From Chitinophaga pinensis (GTDB taxonomy: Bacteria; Bacteroidota; Bacteroidia; Chitinophagales; CAMDFR01), in NCBI GenBank assembly GCA_945860705.1, contig CAMART010000023.1, forward strand, positions 1 to 48,771: a DNA stretch of 48,771 bases. The letters run 5' to 3'. The position numbers were made by a program, and so were the translations under genes. Positions 33,110-42,620 of this stretch are shown in pieces. The notes beneath the pieces were generated by a model. The model was given only the letters and a program-made list of their open reading frames with translations. It ran no database searches and was not told the DNA's origin. Within the stretch, counting starts at the first letter, position 1. Every line of letters begins with the position of its first letter.

Positions 33110-33910
33110 TTGATAGTATTTATTTTGAAAAAACTGCAACTACAAAAAATTAAGAAAGATTTAGATATGTATCTTGATTTATCTTACAATAATTCTTTTA
33201 TCAAAGATGATCCTATCTCTATTCCTCATCGTTTTTCACTCAAACAAGATATCGAAATCAGTGCATTTTTTGCTTCTATTTTTGCCTGGGGACAAAGAGT
33301 TACTATTATCAATAAAACCAATGAATTGATGAATATAATGAGCGAAGCTCCCTATGATTTTATCATTCATCATAAAGACAAGGATTTGAAAGCTTTTAAA
33401 AATTTCAAACACCGAACATTTAATTATACCGATTTGCTTTATTTTATTGATTTTCTAAAAAGACATTATAAAAAATACGATTCTCTTGAAGAGGCTTTTT
33501 TGATTGATCAAAATCCAAAGAAATCAATTAGTATTGAAAAATCACTGATTGAATTTGAGAAATATTTCTTCGATTCTGACTATGCACCTGATCGCACACG
33601 CAAACATATAGCTACTCCAGCAAGAAACTCCACCTGCAAACGCCTAAATATGTATCTGAGATGGATGGTACGCTCAGATGACAAAAATGTAGATTTTGGT
33701 ATTTGGAAAAAAATACAAACATCAGATCTTTTATGTCCTCTAGATGTGCATGTAGAGCGAGTAGCAAGGAATTATGGCTTGATAAACCGAAAACAAAGCG
33801 ACTGGCAAACAGTAATAGAACTTAGTAATAATTTAAAATTATTAGATAAAGAGGATCCTATTAAATATGATTTTGCTCTCTTTGGAATGGGTGTAAATAA
33901 AGGACTCTAA
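33110..33910 (+). CDS. TIGR02757 (DUF2400) family protein
   Basis: A 266-residue protein with the conserved blocks of the Bacteroidota/spirochaete TIGR02757 family. These are DDPISIPHRFSLKQDIEISAFF followed by FAWGQRVTIINK in the N-terminal third, CKRLNMYLRWMVR, LLCPLDVHVERVARNYGL, and the C-terminal DPIKYDFALFGMG. The middle pattern is reminiscent of HhH-GPD DNA glycosylase relatives, but no activity has been assigned with certainty. Its cytoplasmic nature is clear. The start at 33110 gives a slightly long N-terminus; Met20 is an alternative. It converges on the next gene, with nine bases between the stops. Confidence 0.85.
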   Translation: MIVFILKKLQLQKIKKDLDMYLDLSYNNSFIKDDPISIPHRFSLKQDIEISAFFASIFAWGQRVTIINKTNELMNIMSEAPYDFIIHHKDKDLKAFKNFKHRTFNYTDLLYFIDFLKRHYKKYDSLEEAFLIDQNPKKSISIEKSLIEFEKYFFDSDYAPDRTRKHIATPARNSTCKRLNMYLRWMVRSDDKNVDFGIWKKIQTSDLLCPLDVHVERVARNYGLINRKQSDWQTVIELSNNLKLLDKEDPIKYDFALFGMGVNKGL

Positions 33911-33919
33911 ATATTATTT

Positions 33920-34621
33920 TCACTTCGTTACTCCAATCATTACTCCAAAATTGCCATCTGTTTGAATCCAATTCTGATCAGGTAAATAGACTCTAGATAC
34001 AAAACCATCAAGATATAATGCGTTTTTGCAACCTAATTTTTTGAAATAAGAAGCAAAGTCATAAAAGTTCACCTGTGTTTTTGACATTACAAATACTATA
34101 GTATTATCAGGTAAAATACCAACCCCATTTCTAATATTCAAATTGCTAGACCCTTTTATAAAAGCGGGATGTATATTACCATTTATAAGTAGCATAGGGC
34201 CAGATTGTGTAGCAAATCTGATGTCATTATTTTTTATAAAATCTTTCGTAGAGCAAACCTTCGCATCATTATTTTTCATTAAATAAAATACACCATTAGG
34301 CTTTAGGTAAAAATTGCCAGAGCCAGAACTTGTGTCAATATTTTTTAAGGTTTTGAAATTCTGAATATATAGGCCCTGTGGTGCTAAGTCTTTTGTATAC
34401 ATACCAGCATTCATAGCAAAAAGCAAGGTATTGTTTTTATGCTCAACATACTTTTTCAATTCTATAAAATTACCTAAAATAGTACCTTTATCATCTTTCC
34501 AATAAAGTTGTATATTTTGTTTCTTTGGATTTAGTGTATAGGTCAAATATTCACTATCTGCTATGAATGAACTACATAAAGTACATACTAGAGCCATAAA
34601 TAGTAGTTGAAAACTCTTCAT
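33920..34621 (-). CDS. Phosphodiester glycosidase family protein (NAGPA-like), secreted
   Basis: A 233-residue protein. I place the start at the ATG complementary to 34619-34621, directly before a signal peptide (MKSFQLLFMALVCTLCSSFIA). A longer open frame extends upstream but runs into fahA and is not credible. Family features are AMNAGMYTKDLAPQGLYI, SGPMLLINGNIHPAF and ALYLDGFVSRVYLPD, the conserved Asn/Gly/Asp blocks of the PF09992 fold. Members include the enzyme that uncovers mannose-6-phosphate in animals and bacterial sugar-phosphodiesterases. The bacterial substrate here is unknown. It is divergent from fahA. Confidence 0.88.
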   Translation of the reverse strand: MKSFQLLFMALVCTLCSSFIADSEYLTYTLNPKKQNIQLYWKDDKGTILGNFIELKKYVEHKNNTLLFAMNAGMYTKDLAPQGLYIQNFKTLKNIDTSSGSGNFYLKPNGVFYLMKNNDAKVCSTKDFIKNNDIRFATQSGPMLLINGNIHPAFIKGSSNLNIRNGVGILPDNTIVFVMSKTQVNFYDFASYFKKLGCKNALYLDGFVSRVYLPDQNWIQTDGNFGVMIGVTK

Positions 34622-34739
34622 ACTGTAAATATAATTTACTAAATATGAATATAGTACAAAATAGTAAAAAATACCCAATAATAATATCATTAGTATTCTA
34701 TTCTGCTTACCTTTGCAAACTGAAAATATTGAATAAATT

Positions 34740-36011
34740 ATGACTATACATGCAAATAACCCAAGTCTTAAAAGTTGGGTAGAAGTATCAGAAAAATCTG
34801 ATTTCCCAATACAAAATTTACCGTTTGGGATTTTTAAAACACAGATGCTCACACCGAGAGTAGGAGTAGCTATAGGCGAAAAAATACTGGATTTATACGA
34901 ATTGCACAAAGCTGGTTTTATCAGTAAATATGATTTTGAAGAATCCATATTTAACAATAACTCTCTAAATGATTTGATGGCACTGGGAAAAGATAAATGC
35001 AGAAAACTTAGAGATAGATTATCAGAACTTTTAAGCATAGACTGTGAGGAACTAAAAGAAAGTGTACATAGAGGCAAAGTACTTGTAAACATGAAAGAAG
35101 CTTCCATGCTTATGCCAGTAAGAGTAGGAGACTATACTGATTTTTATTCGTCTATAGACCATGCTACCAATGTTGGTGTTATGTTTAGAGACCCTGCCAA
35201 TGCACTATTGCCCAATTGGAAACATATGCCAGTAGGTTATCATGGCAGAGCATCATCTATTGTAGTAAGTGGTACAAATATTCACAGACCAAAAGGACAA
35301 ACTAGAGTAGACGAGACCCAGCCACCAATATTTGAGCCTAGCAAAAGACTTGATTTCGAATTGGAAGTAGCCTTTATTGTAGGTAAATCAACAAATATTG
35401 GTGATGCTATTTCTACAGCACAAGCTGATGACTATATATTTGGGTTAGTTTTATTTAATGATTTATCTGCAAGAGATATTCAACAGTGGGAGTATGTGCC
35501 TTTAGGGCCGTTTTTAGGTAAAAACTTTGGCTCTGTCATTTCTCCATGGGTAGTGACGCTTGATGCACTAGAGCCATATAGAGTAGCAGGATATGAGCAA
35601 AATCCAGAAGTACTTCCATACCTTCAATACGAAGGAAATAAAAACTATGATATAAAACTAGAAGTAGAAATAAAACCCGAAGGAGGCGAAGGTAAAATAG
35701 TGAGCGAAAGTAATTTTAAATACATGTACTGGAATATGAATCAACAACTAGCTCATCATACTGTAAATGGATGTAATGTAAATATTGGAGATATGATGGC
35801 AAGTGGCACTATCAGTGGTCCTGAGCCACATGAGTTTGGTTCTATGCTAGAAATAGCTTGGAAAGGAACTAAGCCAGTTCAAATGCCTGATGGAACAGAA
35901 AGAAAATTCTTAAATGACCACGATTTTTGTATCATAAGAGGACATGCAGAAAAAGATGGCATACGAATTGGTTTTGGTGATTGTATAACCAAAATTTTAC
36001 CTGCAAAATAA
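34740..36011 (+). CDS. fahA: Fumarylacetoacetase
   Basis: A 423-residue enzyme of tyrosine catabolism that hydrolyses 4-fumarylacetoacetate to fumarate and acetoacetate. It has the N-terminal FAH domain and the catalytic domain. Visible landmarks are FYSSIDHATNVGVMFRD, the VGYHGRASSIVVSG loop, metal-ligand glutamates around FELEVAFIVGK, GPFLGKNFGSVISPWVV, and MMASGTISGPEP. The length is typical. The next gene starts 3 bases after its stop. No other tyrosine-degradation gene is in the window, though acetoacetate could feed the CoA-transferase system whose A subunit lies at 38663. Confidence 0.96.
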   Translation: MTIHANNPSLKSWVEVSEKSDFPIQNLPFGIFKTQMLTPRVGVAIGEKILDLYELHKAGFISKYDFEESIFNNNSLNDLMALGKDKCRKLRDRLSELLSIDCEELKESVHRGKVLVNMKEASMLMPVRVGDYTDFYSSIDHATNVGVMFRDPANALLPNWKHMPVGYHGRASSIVVSGTNIHRPKGQTRVDETQPPIFEPSKRLDFELEVAFIVGKSTNIGDAISTAQADDYIFGLVLFNDLSARDIQQWEYVPLGPFLGKNFGSVISPWVVTLDALEPYRVAGYEQNPEVLPYLQYEGNKNYDIKLEVEIKPEGGEGKIVSESNFKYMYWNMNQQLAHHTVNGCNVNIGDMMASGTISGPEPHEFGSMLEIAWKGTKPVQMPDGTERKFLNDHDFCIIRGHAEKDGIRIGFGDCITKILPAK

Positions 36012-36014
36012 GTC

Positions 36015-36866
36015 ATGTTACACTTAAAAATTGGAGGCGTACCGGAGCATTTTAATTTGCCTTGGCATATTGGTCTCAAAAATAAAGACTTTGAAAAAGC
36101 TGGTATCAAGCTAGAATGGATAGAATTCAAAGGAGGCACAGGTGTAATGAATGCAGCACTTCGTGATGGGAGTATCGATATGGCTGTGATGCTTACAGAG
36201 GGTATTATCTATGATATTATCAAGGGAAATCCTTCAAAACTTTTGGCTCAATATATAGAAACACCTTTGCAGTGGGGAATACACACGGGTATCAATAATC
36301 CACTAAATAGCTTAGAGGATATTTTTAGCAAAAAAATAGCAATTAGTAGACAAGGTTCTGGCTCGCATCTCATGCCAATTATAGATGCTTCGAAACAAGG
36401 AAAAAGTGTAAGTGAAGAACAATTTATATGCATCAGAAATCTAGAAGGTGCATTATCATCACTTGCTCAGCAAGAAACTGATGTGTTTTATTGGGAACGA
36501 TTTACTACAAAACCATTTGTAGATAGAAAAATACTTAAGTATTTAGGGAAATCACCAACACCATGGCCATGTTTTGTAGTAGTAGCTAGAAATGAAGTGA
36601 TTGCTAAATATAGTACTGAATTACAGGCTGTTATTGATATAGTATTAAGTATTGCTTCAAAATTTAAAGCTAGTGAAAAAAGTATAGATTTGATTTGCAA
36701 GAGACATTATTTGAAAGAAAAGGATGCACTTAGTTGGATGAAAGAAACAGAATGGTCTAAAGATGGTAAAATAGCAGATAATACTATTAATACTGTTTTA
36801 AAAGCTCTGAAAGAGTCAAATATGATAGAAGATAAAAATTATTCGAAAGCTGATTTTTTAGTATAA
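36015..36866 (+). CDS. Substrate-binding-like protein without signal peptide
   Basis: A 283-residue protein with the type 2 periplasmic-binding fold of the NMT1/SsuA-like group. Visible features are LPWHIGLKNKDFEKAGIKLEW, GTGVMNAALRDGSIDMAVM, the KKIAISRQGSGSHLMP hinge region, and WPCFVVVARNEVIAKY. The N-terminus (MLHLKIGGVPEHFN) has no hydrophobic signal, so the protein is probably cytoplasmic, unlike ABC transporter receptors. No permease or ATPase is nearby. It is 3 bases after fahA and so likely co-transcribed with it, which suggests a link to aromatic amino-acid catabolism; that link is inference. Confidence 0.78.
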   Translation: MLHLKIGGVPEHFNLPWHIGLKNKDFEKAGIKLEWIEFKGGTGVMNAALRDGSIDMAVMLTEGIIYDIIKGNPSKLLAQYIETPLQWGIHTGINNPLNSLEDIFSKKIAISRQGSGSHLMPIIDASKQGKSVSEEQFICIRNLEGALSSLAQQETDVFYWERFTTKPFVDRKILKYLGKSPTPWPCFVVVARNEVIAKYSTELQAVIDIVLSIASKFKASEKSIDLICKRHYLKEKDALSWMKETEWSKDGKIADNTINTVLKALKESNMIEDKNYSKADFLV

Positions 36867-36937
36867 ATTAGCTTATATTTACATACGATTTTTTTGGCAC
36901 ATATATTGAAATACATCAATTACTAAACTAATTAATT

Positions 36938-37483
36938 ATGAAAAATTTACTCGTTATTTTATCTCTTATCACATTCATTAGCTTTTCAGGTAATACGTTT
37001 GCTAGAGGTCAAAAATCAAAAGCTGGCGAAACTTTAAAGAAAATGTTTACAGAAAAAACACTTCCTGCTATTACATTGACTGATATTAATGGCAAAAAAG
37101 TGAATGTGGCTGATTTAGGAAAAAATGGTAAAATTGTAGTTTTTTCATTTTGGGCTACATGGTGTATCCCTTGCAAAAAAGAACTTTCTGAAATAGATAA
37201 AGTATATGAAGAGTGGCAAAAAAAGTATAATTTGGAAGTGGTGGCTGTATCTATAGATGATTCTAGATCGTCTGCAAAAGTAAAAACTTATGTAAACGGA
37301 GAAGGATGGACATATCAAGTATTATTAGATGTAAATTCAGATTTGAAAAGAGCTATGGGAATACAATCAGTTCCATTTACTGCTTTAGTAGATCAAAAAG
37401 GAAATATCGTATATACACACAATAGCTATGTAGAAGGTGACGAATTAGAACTTGAAAAACAAATACAAGAACTTCTTAAATAA
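36938..37483 (+). CDS. TlpA-family thioredoxin-like secreted protein
   Basis: A 181-residue protein with a signal peptide (MKNLLVILSLITFISFSGNTFA) and a TlpA/ResA-type thioredoxin domain. The redox motif is WCIPCK with Cys76 and Cys79, the fold starts at LPAITLTDINGKKV, and the cis-proline is in SVPFTAL. It likely reduces or isomerises disulfides in periplasmic proteins. The length is normal. It is followed by a strong terminator at 37503, so it is probably a single-gene unit. Confidence 0.92.
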   Translation: MKNLLVILSLITFISFSGNTFARGQKSKAGETLKKMFTEKTLPAITLTDINGKKVNVADLGKNGKIVVFSFWATWCIPCKKELSEIDKVYEEWQKKYNLEVVAVSIDDSRSSAKVKTYVNGEGWTYQVLLDVNSDLKRAMGIQSVPFTALVDQKGNIVYTHNSYVEGDELELEKQIQELLK

Positions 37484-37502
37484 TATTTTAATTTAAATTT
37501 AT

Positions 37503-37538
37503 AAAATGGGTTTGCTAATGATTAGTAAACCCATTTTT
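37503..37538 (+). terminator. Intrinsic terminator after the TlpA-like gene
   Basis: A long stem AAATGGGTTTGCTAAT / ATTAGTAAACCCATTT with one imperfect position, ending in a T5 run, 20 bases after the stop codon. Confidence 0.88.
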
Positions 37539-37552
37539 AATTAGATATAAAT

Positions 37553-37900
37553 ATGATAACAATATATTATAATAATAGATGTGGTAAATGCAGAACTGCA
37601 TTAGCTGCAATAGAGCAAACAGGAGAGGAGTATGAAATCATTGAATATCTGTCAGATACTCCATCTATAAAAGAATTAAAAGCAATTTTATCAAAATTAG
37701 GACTTGAACCAATTGATATAATTAGAACTAAAGAATCTATTTATAAAGAAAAATTTGCAGATAAAAAATATTCAAATACTGAATGGTTAAAAATATTGCA
37801 GGAGAATCCAATATTAATAGAACGACCGATAATAGTGAAAGATAGCTGTGCAGTGATAGGTAGGAGTGAAGATAAATTGAATGAAATTTTAAATAAATAA
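37553..37900 (+). CDS. ArsC-family reductase (arsenate reductase-like, glutaredoxin fold)
   Basis: A 115-residue ArsC/Spx-family protein. The N-terminal strand ends in NNRCGKCRTAL, with Cys10 and Cys13. The body has EIIEYLSDTPSIKEL and the conserved ENPILIERPIIV segment near residue 85, whose Arg helps bind oxyanion. The usual E. coli ArsC has a single nucleophilic Cys in this loop; a CxxC-type pair is common in the YffB/ArsC family, so true arsenate reduction is not assured. No other ars gene is present. A small lipoprotein gene follows after one base. Confidence 0.85.
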   Translation: MITIYYNNRCGKCRTALAAIEQTGEEYEIIEYLSDTPSIKELKAILSKLGLEPIDIIRTKESIYKEKFADKKYSNTEWLKILQENPILIERPIIVKDSCAVIGRSEDKLNEILNK

Positions 37901-37901
37901 T

Positions 37902-38366
37902 ATGAAATCAAAACTTAGTTCAATAGTAATAATATGTGTGTTTTTCGTAGCTTGCAATACCACTAAAAAAACAAATACTAAAGAAGCAGAAAAAATAATA
38001 GAGCCTACGATAGTTGGTGCAGATAAAGATGAGCATGATTGCAAAGGTTCGGCTGGATATCAGTGGTCTGAATTAAAAAATGAATGTATAAGAATATTCG
38101 AATCAGGAATACGTTTAAATCCTGTTTCAAAAGATGTAGATCAAACTACATCCGCATTTATTATATTCAAATCTAAAGAAATAGATATGCAAGTAGAGTT
38201 GTTCTTACCTTCAGAAAAAAAATCTATAATATTAGATAAGAATGGAAAGAGTGTAATCTATCAGTGGAAAAATGAAAATTACATTTTAACTGAAATGGTA
38301 AATAATTATAAATTATTAGACAAAAATGGTGAACTTTTATACGAAGGAAATGTAGAAGGAAAATAG
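37902..38366 (+). CDS. Hypothetical lipoprotein
   Basis: A 154-residue protein with a lipobox ending at Cys18 (VFFVAC). A Lys/Thr-rich linker precedes a conserved-looking segment, HDCKGSAGYQWSELKNECIRIFE, with two cysteines. This segment occurs at the start of many small Bacteroidota lipoproteins (from memory). The C-terminal half is beta-rich (AFIIFKSKEIDMQVELFL) and ends NGELLYEGNVEGK. It is probably outer-membrane associated. It is one base downstream of the ArsC-like gene, so co-transcribed. Function is unknown. Confidence 0.75.
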   Translation: MKSKLSSIVIICVFFVACNTTKKTNTKEAEKIIEPTIVGADKDEHDCKGSAGYQWSELKNECIRIFESGIRLNPVSKDVDQTTSAFIIFKSKEIDMQVELFLPSEKKSIILDKNGKSVIYQWKNENYILTEMVNNYKLLDKNGELLYEGNVEGK

Positions 38367-38369
38367 TTT

Positions 38370-38645
38370 TTATCTTGTTTTGTAAAGTGAAATATATACT
38401 ATGTAAAATAGATTGAATGCTGCATGAAGAGTAATTGCAAACATTAGATAAATCAACCAAAATAGAGCTGTTCCACCCTGACTATTAAAATATAAATTGT
38501 ATAAAAAATAAGCTGAATAAGATAGTATTACAAAGAGATTGACATAAAATATCTTTATTTTATTGTTACTTTTTTTTATTACAAATGCTAATATTATGAA
38601 GAAAACTACATAACATAATAGCAAATAAAAATTGTCTTCTGTCAA
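38370..38645 (-). CDS. Small hypothetical membrane protein
   Basis: A 91-residue protein with three clear hydrophobic segments (residues about 7-22, 32-50 and 60-84) and a short Lys/Asn-rich loop (KKSNNKIK). It begins 17 bases after the stop of the CoA-transferase gene on the same strand. It converges on the lipoprotein gene with three bases between stops. I do not recognise the family. Confidence 0.62.
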   Translation of the reverse strand: MTEDNFYLLLCYVVFFIILAFVIKKSNNKIKIFYVNLFVILSYSAYFLYNLYFNSQGGTALFWLIYLMFAITLHAAFNLFYIVYISLYKTR

Positions 38646-38662
38646 TAGTTTAAAATTTATTT

Positions 38663-39358
38663 TTATTTTTTTCTTACAGTTCTTTGCTCTATTCTTTTTT
38701 CATAGTTCACTCCTTGAAAAATTCTTTGCACAAAAATACCTTGTGTATGTATCATATCTGGGTCTAGTTCGCCTGGTTCTACTAGTTCTTCTACTTCAGC
38801 TATGGTTATTTTACCTGCTGTAGCTACCATTGGATTAAAATTACGAGCTGTTCCTCTATAAATCAAGTTCCCCTGATGATCGCCTTTCCAAGCTTTCACA
38901 ATAGCAAAATCTGCTTTTAGTGCATTTTCAAGAACATACCATCTACCATCTATTTCTCTACATTCTTTACCTTCTGCTATTTCGGTACCATATCCAGTAG
39001 CTGTAAAAAATGCTGGAATACCAGCGCCACCAGCTCTTAGTTTTTCTGCCAATGTACCTTGAGGAGTCAATTCTACATCTAACTCGCCACTAAGTAGTTG
39101 TCTTTCAAATTCAGCATTTTCGCCTACATAGCTACTGATCATTTTTTTTACTTGTTTCTGTTGCAGCATCAACCCAATACCAAAATCATCTACTCCAGCA
39201 TTATTAGATATGCAAGTTAAATTCATGATTTTTGCTTTTACTAAAGCATTGATGGTGTTTTCTGGTATACCACAAAGACCAAATCCACCAAGGGCTAAAG
39301 TCATTCCATCTACTATTCCTGCTATTGCTTCTTCGGCATTTTTTACTCTCTTATCCAT
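38663..39358 (-). CDS. scoA: 3-oxoacid CoA-transferase subunit A
   Basis: A 231-residue CoA-transferase family I alpha subunit. It begins [15 protein letters not shown] and has [16 protein letters not shown] near residues 20-36, the [16 protein letters not shown] segment, and the C-terminal [22 protein letters not shown]. With subunit B it transfers CoA between succinyl-CoA and acetoacetate. Subunit B carries the catalytic glutamate and is not adjacent: the downstream gene is a small membrane protein and the upstream gene is pnp, behind a terminator. The B subunit must be encoded elsewhere. Confidence 0.93.
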   Translation of the reverse strand: MDKRVKNAEEAIAGIVDGMTLALGGFGLCGIPENTINALVKAKIMNLTCISNNAGVDDFGIGLMLQQKQVKKMISSYVGENAEFERQLLSGELDVELTPQGTLAEKLRAGGAGIPAFFTATGYGTEIAEGKECREIDGRWYVLENALKADFAIVKAWKGDHQGNLIYRGTARNFNPMVATAGKITIAEVEELVEPGELDPDMIHTQGIFVQRIFQGVNYEKRIEQRTVRKK

Positions 39359-39407
39359 AGTAATATTTATTGATTCAAATGTAAGAATAATGTGGCTTTA
39401 ATCCATA

Positions 39408-39441
39408 AAAAAATCCTTATTGAAAACAATAAGGATTTTTA
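39408..39441 (-). terminator. Intrinsic terminator of pnp
   Basis: A perfect stem AAAAATCCTTATTG (39409-39422) / CAATAAGGATTTTT (39427-39440) with loop AAAA, 20 bases past the pnp stop on the minus strand and just before scoA. Confidence 0.92.
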
Positions 39442-39461
39442 AATATTTATATTTTATAAAA

Positions 39462-41603
39462 TTAATTTTGATTTCCTTCTACCTTTTTTTCAGGTCTAGG
39501 CATCAATACTTTTCTAGAAAGTTTCATTTTACCTTGTCTATCTATTTCCATTAATTTTACTTTCACTTGATCGCCTTCTTTGAAAACCCCATCCATAGTT
39601 TCAAGTCTAGCCCAGCTTATTTCAGATATATGAAGCAAACCATCTTTGCCTGGCATGATTTCTACAAATGCTCCAAATGGCATGATGCTTTTTACTTTTC
39701 CTTCATATGTAGCTCCTACTTCTGGAACAGCTACGATTGCTTTCACTCTATTTACTGCAGCTTCAAGGCTTTCTTTGTTATCGGCACTTATTTGTACGAT
39801 TCCTTTTTCGCCTTTCTCTTCTATATGTATTACTGAGCCTGTCAATTTTTGTATTTCTTGAATTACTTTTCCTCCAGGTCCTATTACAGCACCAATAAAT
39901 TCTTTTTCTATTTCTAGTGTTACTATTCTAGGTGCGTGTGGTTTGTAGTCCTCTCTCGGAGCAGACATAGTTTGAGTGATTTCATTCAATATATGTAATC
40001 TACCTCTTTTTGCTTGTTCTAAAGCTTCTTTCAATACATCATATGAAAGTCCATCAATTTTTAAATCCATTTGACATGCTGTGATACCATCTTTAGTTCC
40101 ACATACTTTGAAATCCATATCTCCTAAGTGATCTTCATCACCAAGAATATCTGAAAGTACTGCATATTTACCATTAGGTTCATTGATTAGTCCCATTGCT
40201 ATACCAGTTACAGGTTTTGTGATTTGTACCCCTGCATCCATTAATGCCAAACTTCCTGCACATACTGTAGCCATTGAAGAAGAACCGTTTGATTCTAAAA
40301 TATCTGAAACTACTCTAATAGTATAAGCACAATCTGCTGGTATCATGTTTTTAAGCGCACGCATCGCTAAATTTCCGTGTCCTACTTCACGTCTGCTTGT
40401 TCCTCTTGGAGGACGAGCTTCACCTGTAGAGAAAGGAGGGAAGTTGTAGTTCAACATAAATTTATCGCTACCTTCAAATACTACACCATCTACAGTTTGT
40501 TCATCCATTTTAGTTCCTAAAGTGACAGTAGTCAATGATTGAGTTTCTCCTCTAGTAAAAATAGCAGAACCGTGTGTACTTGGCAAATAGTCTATCTCGC
40601 TCCAGATTGGACGAATTTCGTCAGTTTTTCTACCATCTAGACGTATTCTATCATCAACTAGTACATGACGCATTGCATCTTTTTCTACTTTGTGATAATA
40701 GTATCCAATTAAATATTTTTTTTCTGCGGCTTCTTCAGGTGTAAGTGTTGCAATAAATTCATCTTTCAATGCTTTGAATAGCTCAGCTCTTTTATGTTTA
40801 TCTGCAAGACCTTGACGAGCTATATCTTTACATTTTTCGTAAGTAGCTTTTTTGATGTTTTCATAAAGTTCTAAGTCAGATTTCTCATGACAATAAGTTC
40901 TTTTAGTTTTAGCTTTTTCTATTTTATTTCCAAAATCTATAATAGCTTGACATTGAATTTTGATAGCCTCGTGAGCTTTCATAATTGCTTTTGCCATATC
41001 ATCTTCACTGATTTCTTTCATTTCGCCTTCTACCATACAAATATCTTTGATATTTCCAGCTACAACCATATCTAGGTCAGACTCTTCAGTTTGAGTGATA
41101 GTAGGATTGATGATAAATTCACCATTGATTCTTCCGATTCTTACCTCACTTACTGGACCATTGAAAGGAATATCTGATACTGCTATAGCTGCACTTGCTG
41201 CAAGACACGCATAGCTATCAGGATTAATATTTTTTTCGCTTGAAATTAATGATACTTGAATAACAGTATTTGCATGATAGTCATCTGGAAACATTGGTCT
41301 TAATGCTCTATCAATCAATCTACATACAAGTATTTCGTGATTTGAGGGTCTTGTTTCTCTTTTGAAGAAACCACCAGGATATTTACCTGCTGCTGCAAAA
41401 TTTTCTTTATATTCTACAGTTAGTGGAAGAAAATCTACATTTTCTCCTGCATCTTGGTCGCTACAGATAGTAGCTAATAACATTAAATTGCCTACTTTTA
41501 AAACTACAGAACCATCTGCTTGTTTTGCAAGTTTGCCAGTTTCTAGTTCAATTACTTTTCCATCCTCCATAGAGATATGGTGTTTGATTCCAATTTTACT
41601 CAT
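39462..41603 (-). CDS. pnp: Polyribonucleotide nucleotidyltransferase (PNPase)
   Basis: A 713-residue phosphorolytic 3'-5' exoribonuclease with the full layout: two RNase PH domains, then KH and S1 domains. Landmarks are [27 protein letters not shown] (first core), [19 protein letters not shown] and [23 protein letters not shown] (second core), [17 protein letters not shown] (KH), and [29 protein letters not shown] (S1). The length matches the usual ~710. It acts in mRNA decay. It lies downstream of rpsO, as in many bacteria, with a terminator between them. (Segments are quoted from separate positions.). Confidence 0.98.
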   Translation of the reverse strand: MSKIGIKHHISMEDGKVIELETGKLAKQADGSVVLKVGNLMLLATICSDQDAGENVDFLPLTVEYKENFAAAGKYPGGFFKRETRPSNHEILVCRLIDRALRPMFPDDYHANTVIQVSLISSEKNINPDSYACLAASAAIAVSDIPFNGPVSEVRIGRINGEFIINPTITQTEESDLDMVVAGNIKDICMVEGEMKEISEDDMAKAIMKAHEAIKIQCQAIIDFGNKIEKAKTKRTYCHEKSDLELYENIKKATYEKCKDIARQGLADKHKRAELFKALKDEFIATLTPEEAAEKKYLIGYYYHKVEKDAMRHVLVDDRIRLDGRKTDEIRPIWSEIDYLPSTHGSAIFTRGETQSLTTVTLGTKMDEQTVDGVVFEGSDKFMLNYNFPPFSTGEARPPRGTSRREVGHGNLAMRALKNMIPADCAYTIRVVSDILESNGSSSMATVCAGSLALMDAGVQITKPVTGIAMGLINEPNGKYAVLSDILGDEDHLGDMDFKVCGTKDGITACQMDLKIDGLSYDVLKEALEQAKRGRLHILNEITQTMSAPREDYKPHAPRIVTLEIEKEFIGAVIGPGGKVIQEIQKLTGSVIHIEEKGEKGIVQISADNKESLEAAVNRVKAIVAVPEVGATYEGKVKSIMPFGAFVEIMPGKDGLLHISEISWARLETMDGVFKEGDQVKVKLMEIDRQGKMKLSRKVLMPRPEKKVEGNQN

Positions 41604-41706
41604 TTGATTTTTTTGTTTGAGTGTGATAAATATATTTGCTCTTCTGTCTATGCCCCTTGCACAGATAATATATTTTTAAATTTATTTGAGGGGATATAAT
41701 AAATAA

Positions 41707-41733
41707 AAAAATGCCTCAAAAAATGAGGCATTT
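41707..41733 (-). terminator. Intrinsic terminator of rpsO
   Basis: A perfect ten-base stem AAATGCCTCA (41709-41718) / TGAGGCATTT (41724-41733) with an A5 loop. A T run follows on the minus strand, 10 bases after the rpsO stop. Confidence 0.92.
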
Positions 41734-41742
41734 CTTATATAA

Positions 41743-42012
41743 TTATTTTCTTAGATTTAATTTTTCGATGATAGCTCTGTATCTGCTGATATCAGTGCTA
41801 GCTAGATATTTCAAAAGTCTTTTTCTTTTACCTACCATACTTACTAATGAACGAGTAGAAGAAAAGTCTTTTTTGTTTGTTTTTAAATGCTCAGAAATAT
41901 GATTGATTCTTTCTGTATATAAAGCTAATTGTACTTCTGATAATCCAGTATTTTTTTCATCGCCACCGAATTTTTTAGCTAATTCTTTTTTTACTTCTTT
42001 AGTTACTTGCAT
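41743..42012 (-). CDS. rpsO: 30S ribosomal protein S15
   Basis: An 89-residue ribosomal protein S15, exactly the usual length. It has the conserved GGDEKNTGLSEVQLALYTERINHISEHL start, the DFSSTRSLVSMVGKRKRLLKYL RNA-binding helices, and a C-terminal YRAIIEKLNLRK. It binds 16S rRNA early in 30S assembly. It sits upstream of pnp and has a perfect Bacteroidota promoter 70 bases ahead of the start. Confidence 0.98.
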   Translation of the reverse strand: MQVTKEVKKELAKKFGGDEKNTGLSEVQLALYTERINHISEHLKTNKKDFSSTRSLVSMVGKRKRLLKYLASTDISRYRAIIEKLNLRK

Positions 42013-42080
42013 TTTTGTTTAAATTTTATTTAGTGTTACCTCTTTTACACTAATATTTTTATATATTAATTTTCAGGATG

Positions 42081-42112
42081 CAAATGTAAGAATTATTCTA
42101 ATTAAAAACAAA
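42081..42112 (-). promoter_or_regulatory. Consensus promoter of rpsO
   Basis: On the minus strand TTTG (42109-42112 complement), a 20-base spacer, and TACATTTG (42081-42088 complement). This is the cleanest housekeeping promoter in the window and serves as the reference for the others. Confidence 0.75.
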
Positions 42113-42129
42113 AAAAGTTTTTTAACAAT

Positions 42130-42474
42130 CTAAATGTTATCATTGAGGAATTTTTCGATTTCCTCTAGCTTTTCGAGTGACATTTTAGATAAAAGGTTAT
42201 TTATTTCTACTTTTTTCTCTTTTTTTCTGATTTTTTGAAGTGGATGATCTTTTCTATCATCAAACAAATCAGTAGGAGTCCATTCAAATATATCGTTTGG
42301 AGTACAATTAAGCGTAGTACATAATTGTTCTATATGGTCGAGTCTCATTTGCTCTACTTTTCCATTTTTATACTTGTGTGCTGTAAATGGTACAAAACCG
42401 TTTTTTACCAAGTATTTGTATGGCTGTTCTATACCACGAGCTTTGAATATTCTAGATAGATTTAAATTAAGCAT
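42130..42474 (-). CDS. XRE-like helix-turn-helix regulator
   Basis: A 114-residue protein. Residues 1 to about 68 form a Cro/C1-type helix-turn-helix: LSRIFKARGIEQPYKYL, VPFTAHKYKNGKVEQMRLDHIEQLCTTLNC, TPNDIFEWTP. The pattern of the last segment (LNCTPNDIFEW) is typical of the HTH_26/XRE group. The C-terminal part is highly charged (KIRKKEKKVEINNLLSKMSLEKLEEIEKFL) and predicted helical, perhaps for dimerisation. Targets are unknown. It is a single gene between rpsO and the T9SS-cargo gene. Confidence 0.85.
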   Translation of the reverse strand: MLNLNLSRIFKARGIEQPYKYLVKNGFVPFTAHKYKNGKVEQMRLDHIEQLCTTLNCTPNDIFEWTPTDLFDDRKDHPLQKIRKKEKKVEINNLLSKMSLEKLEEIEKFLNDNI

Positions 42475-42620
42475 AAATGATTTTATAATTTTAAGATACG
42501 AAAGTATAGATTGTGTTTTATTTAGGAAAAGATACTTATATACATAAGTTAAAAACTTTTTATTAAAAAAGTAAAATAGATATGAAAAAAACTCAAAGTA
42601 TGAAAAGATGAATATTTACA

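Noticed and set aside
34622-35107. N-terminal extension of the phosphodiester glycosidase frame into fahA
   Set aside because: The extension overlaps the well-supported fahA gene on the other strand, and a proper signal peptide begins at 34621.
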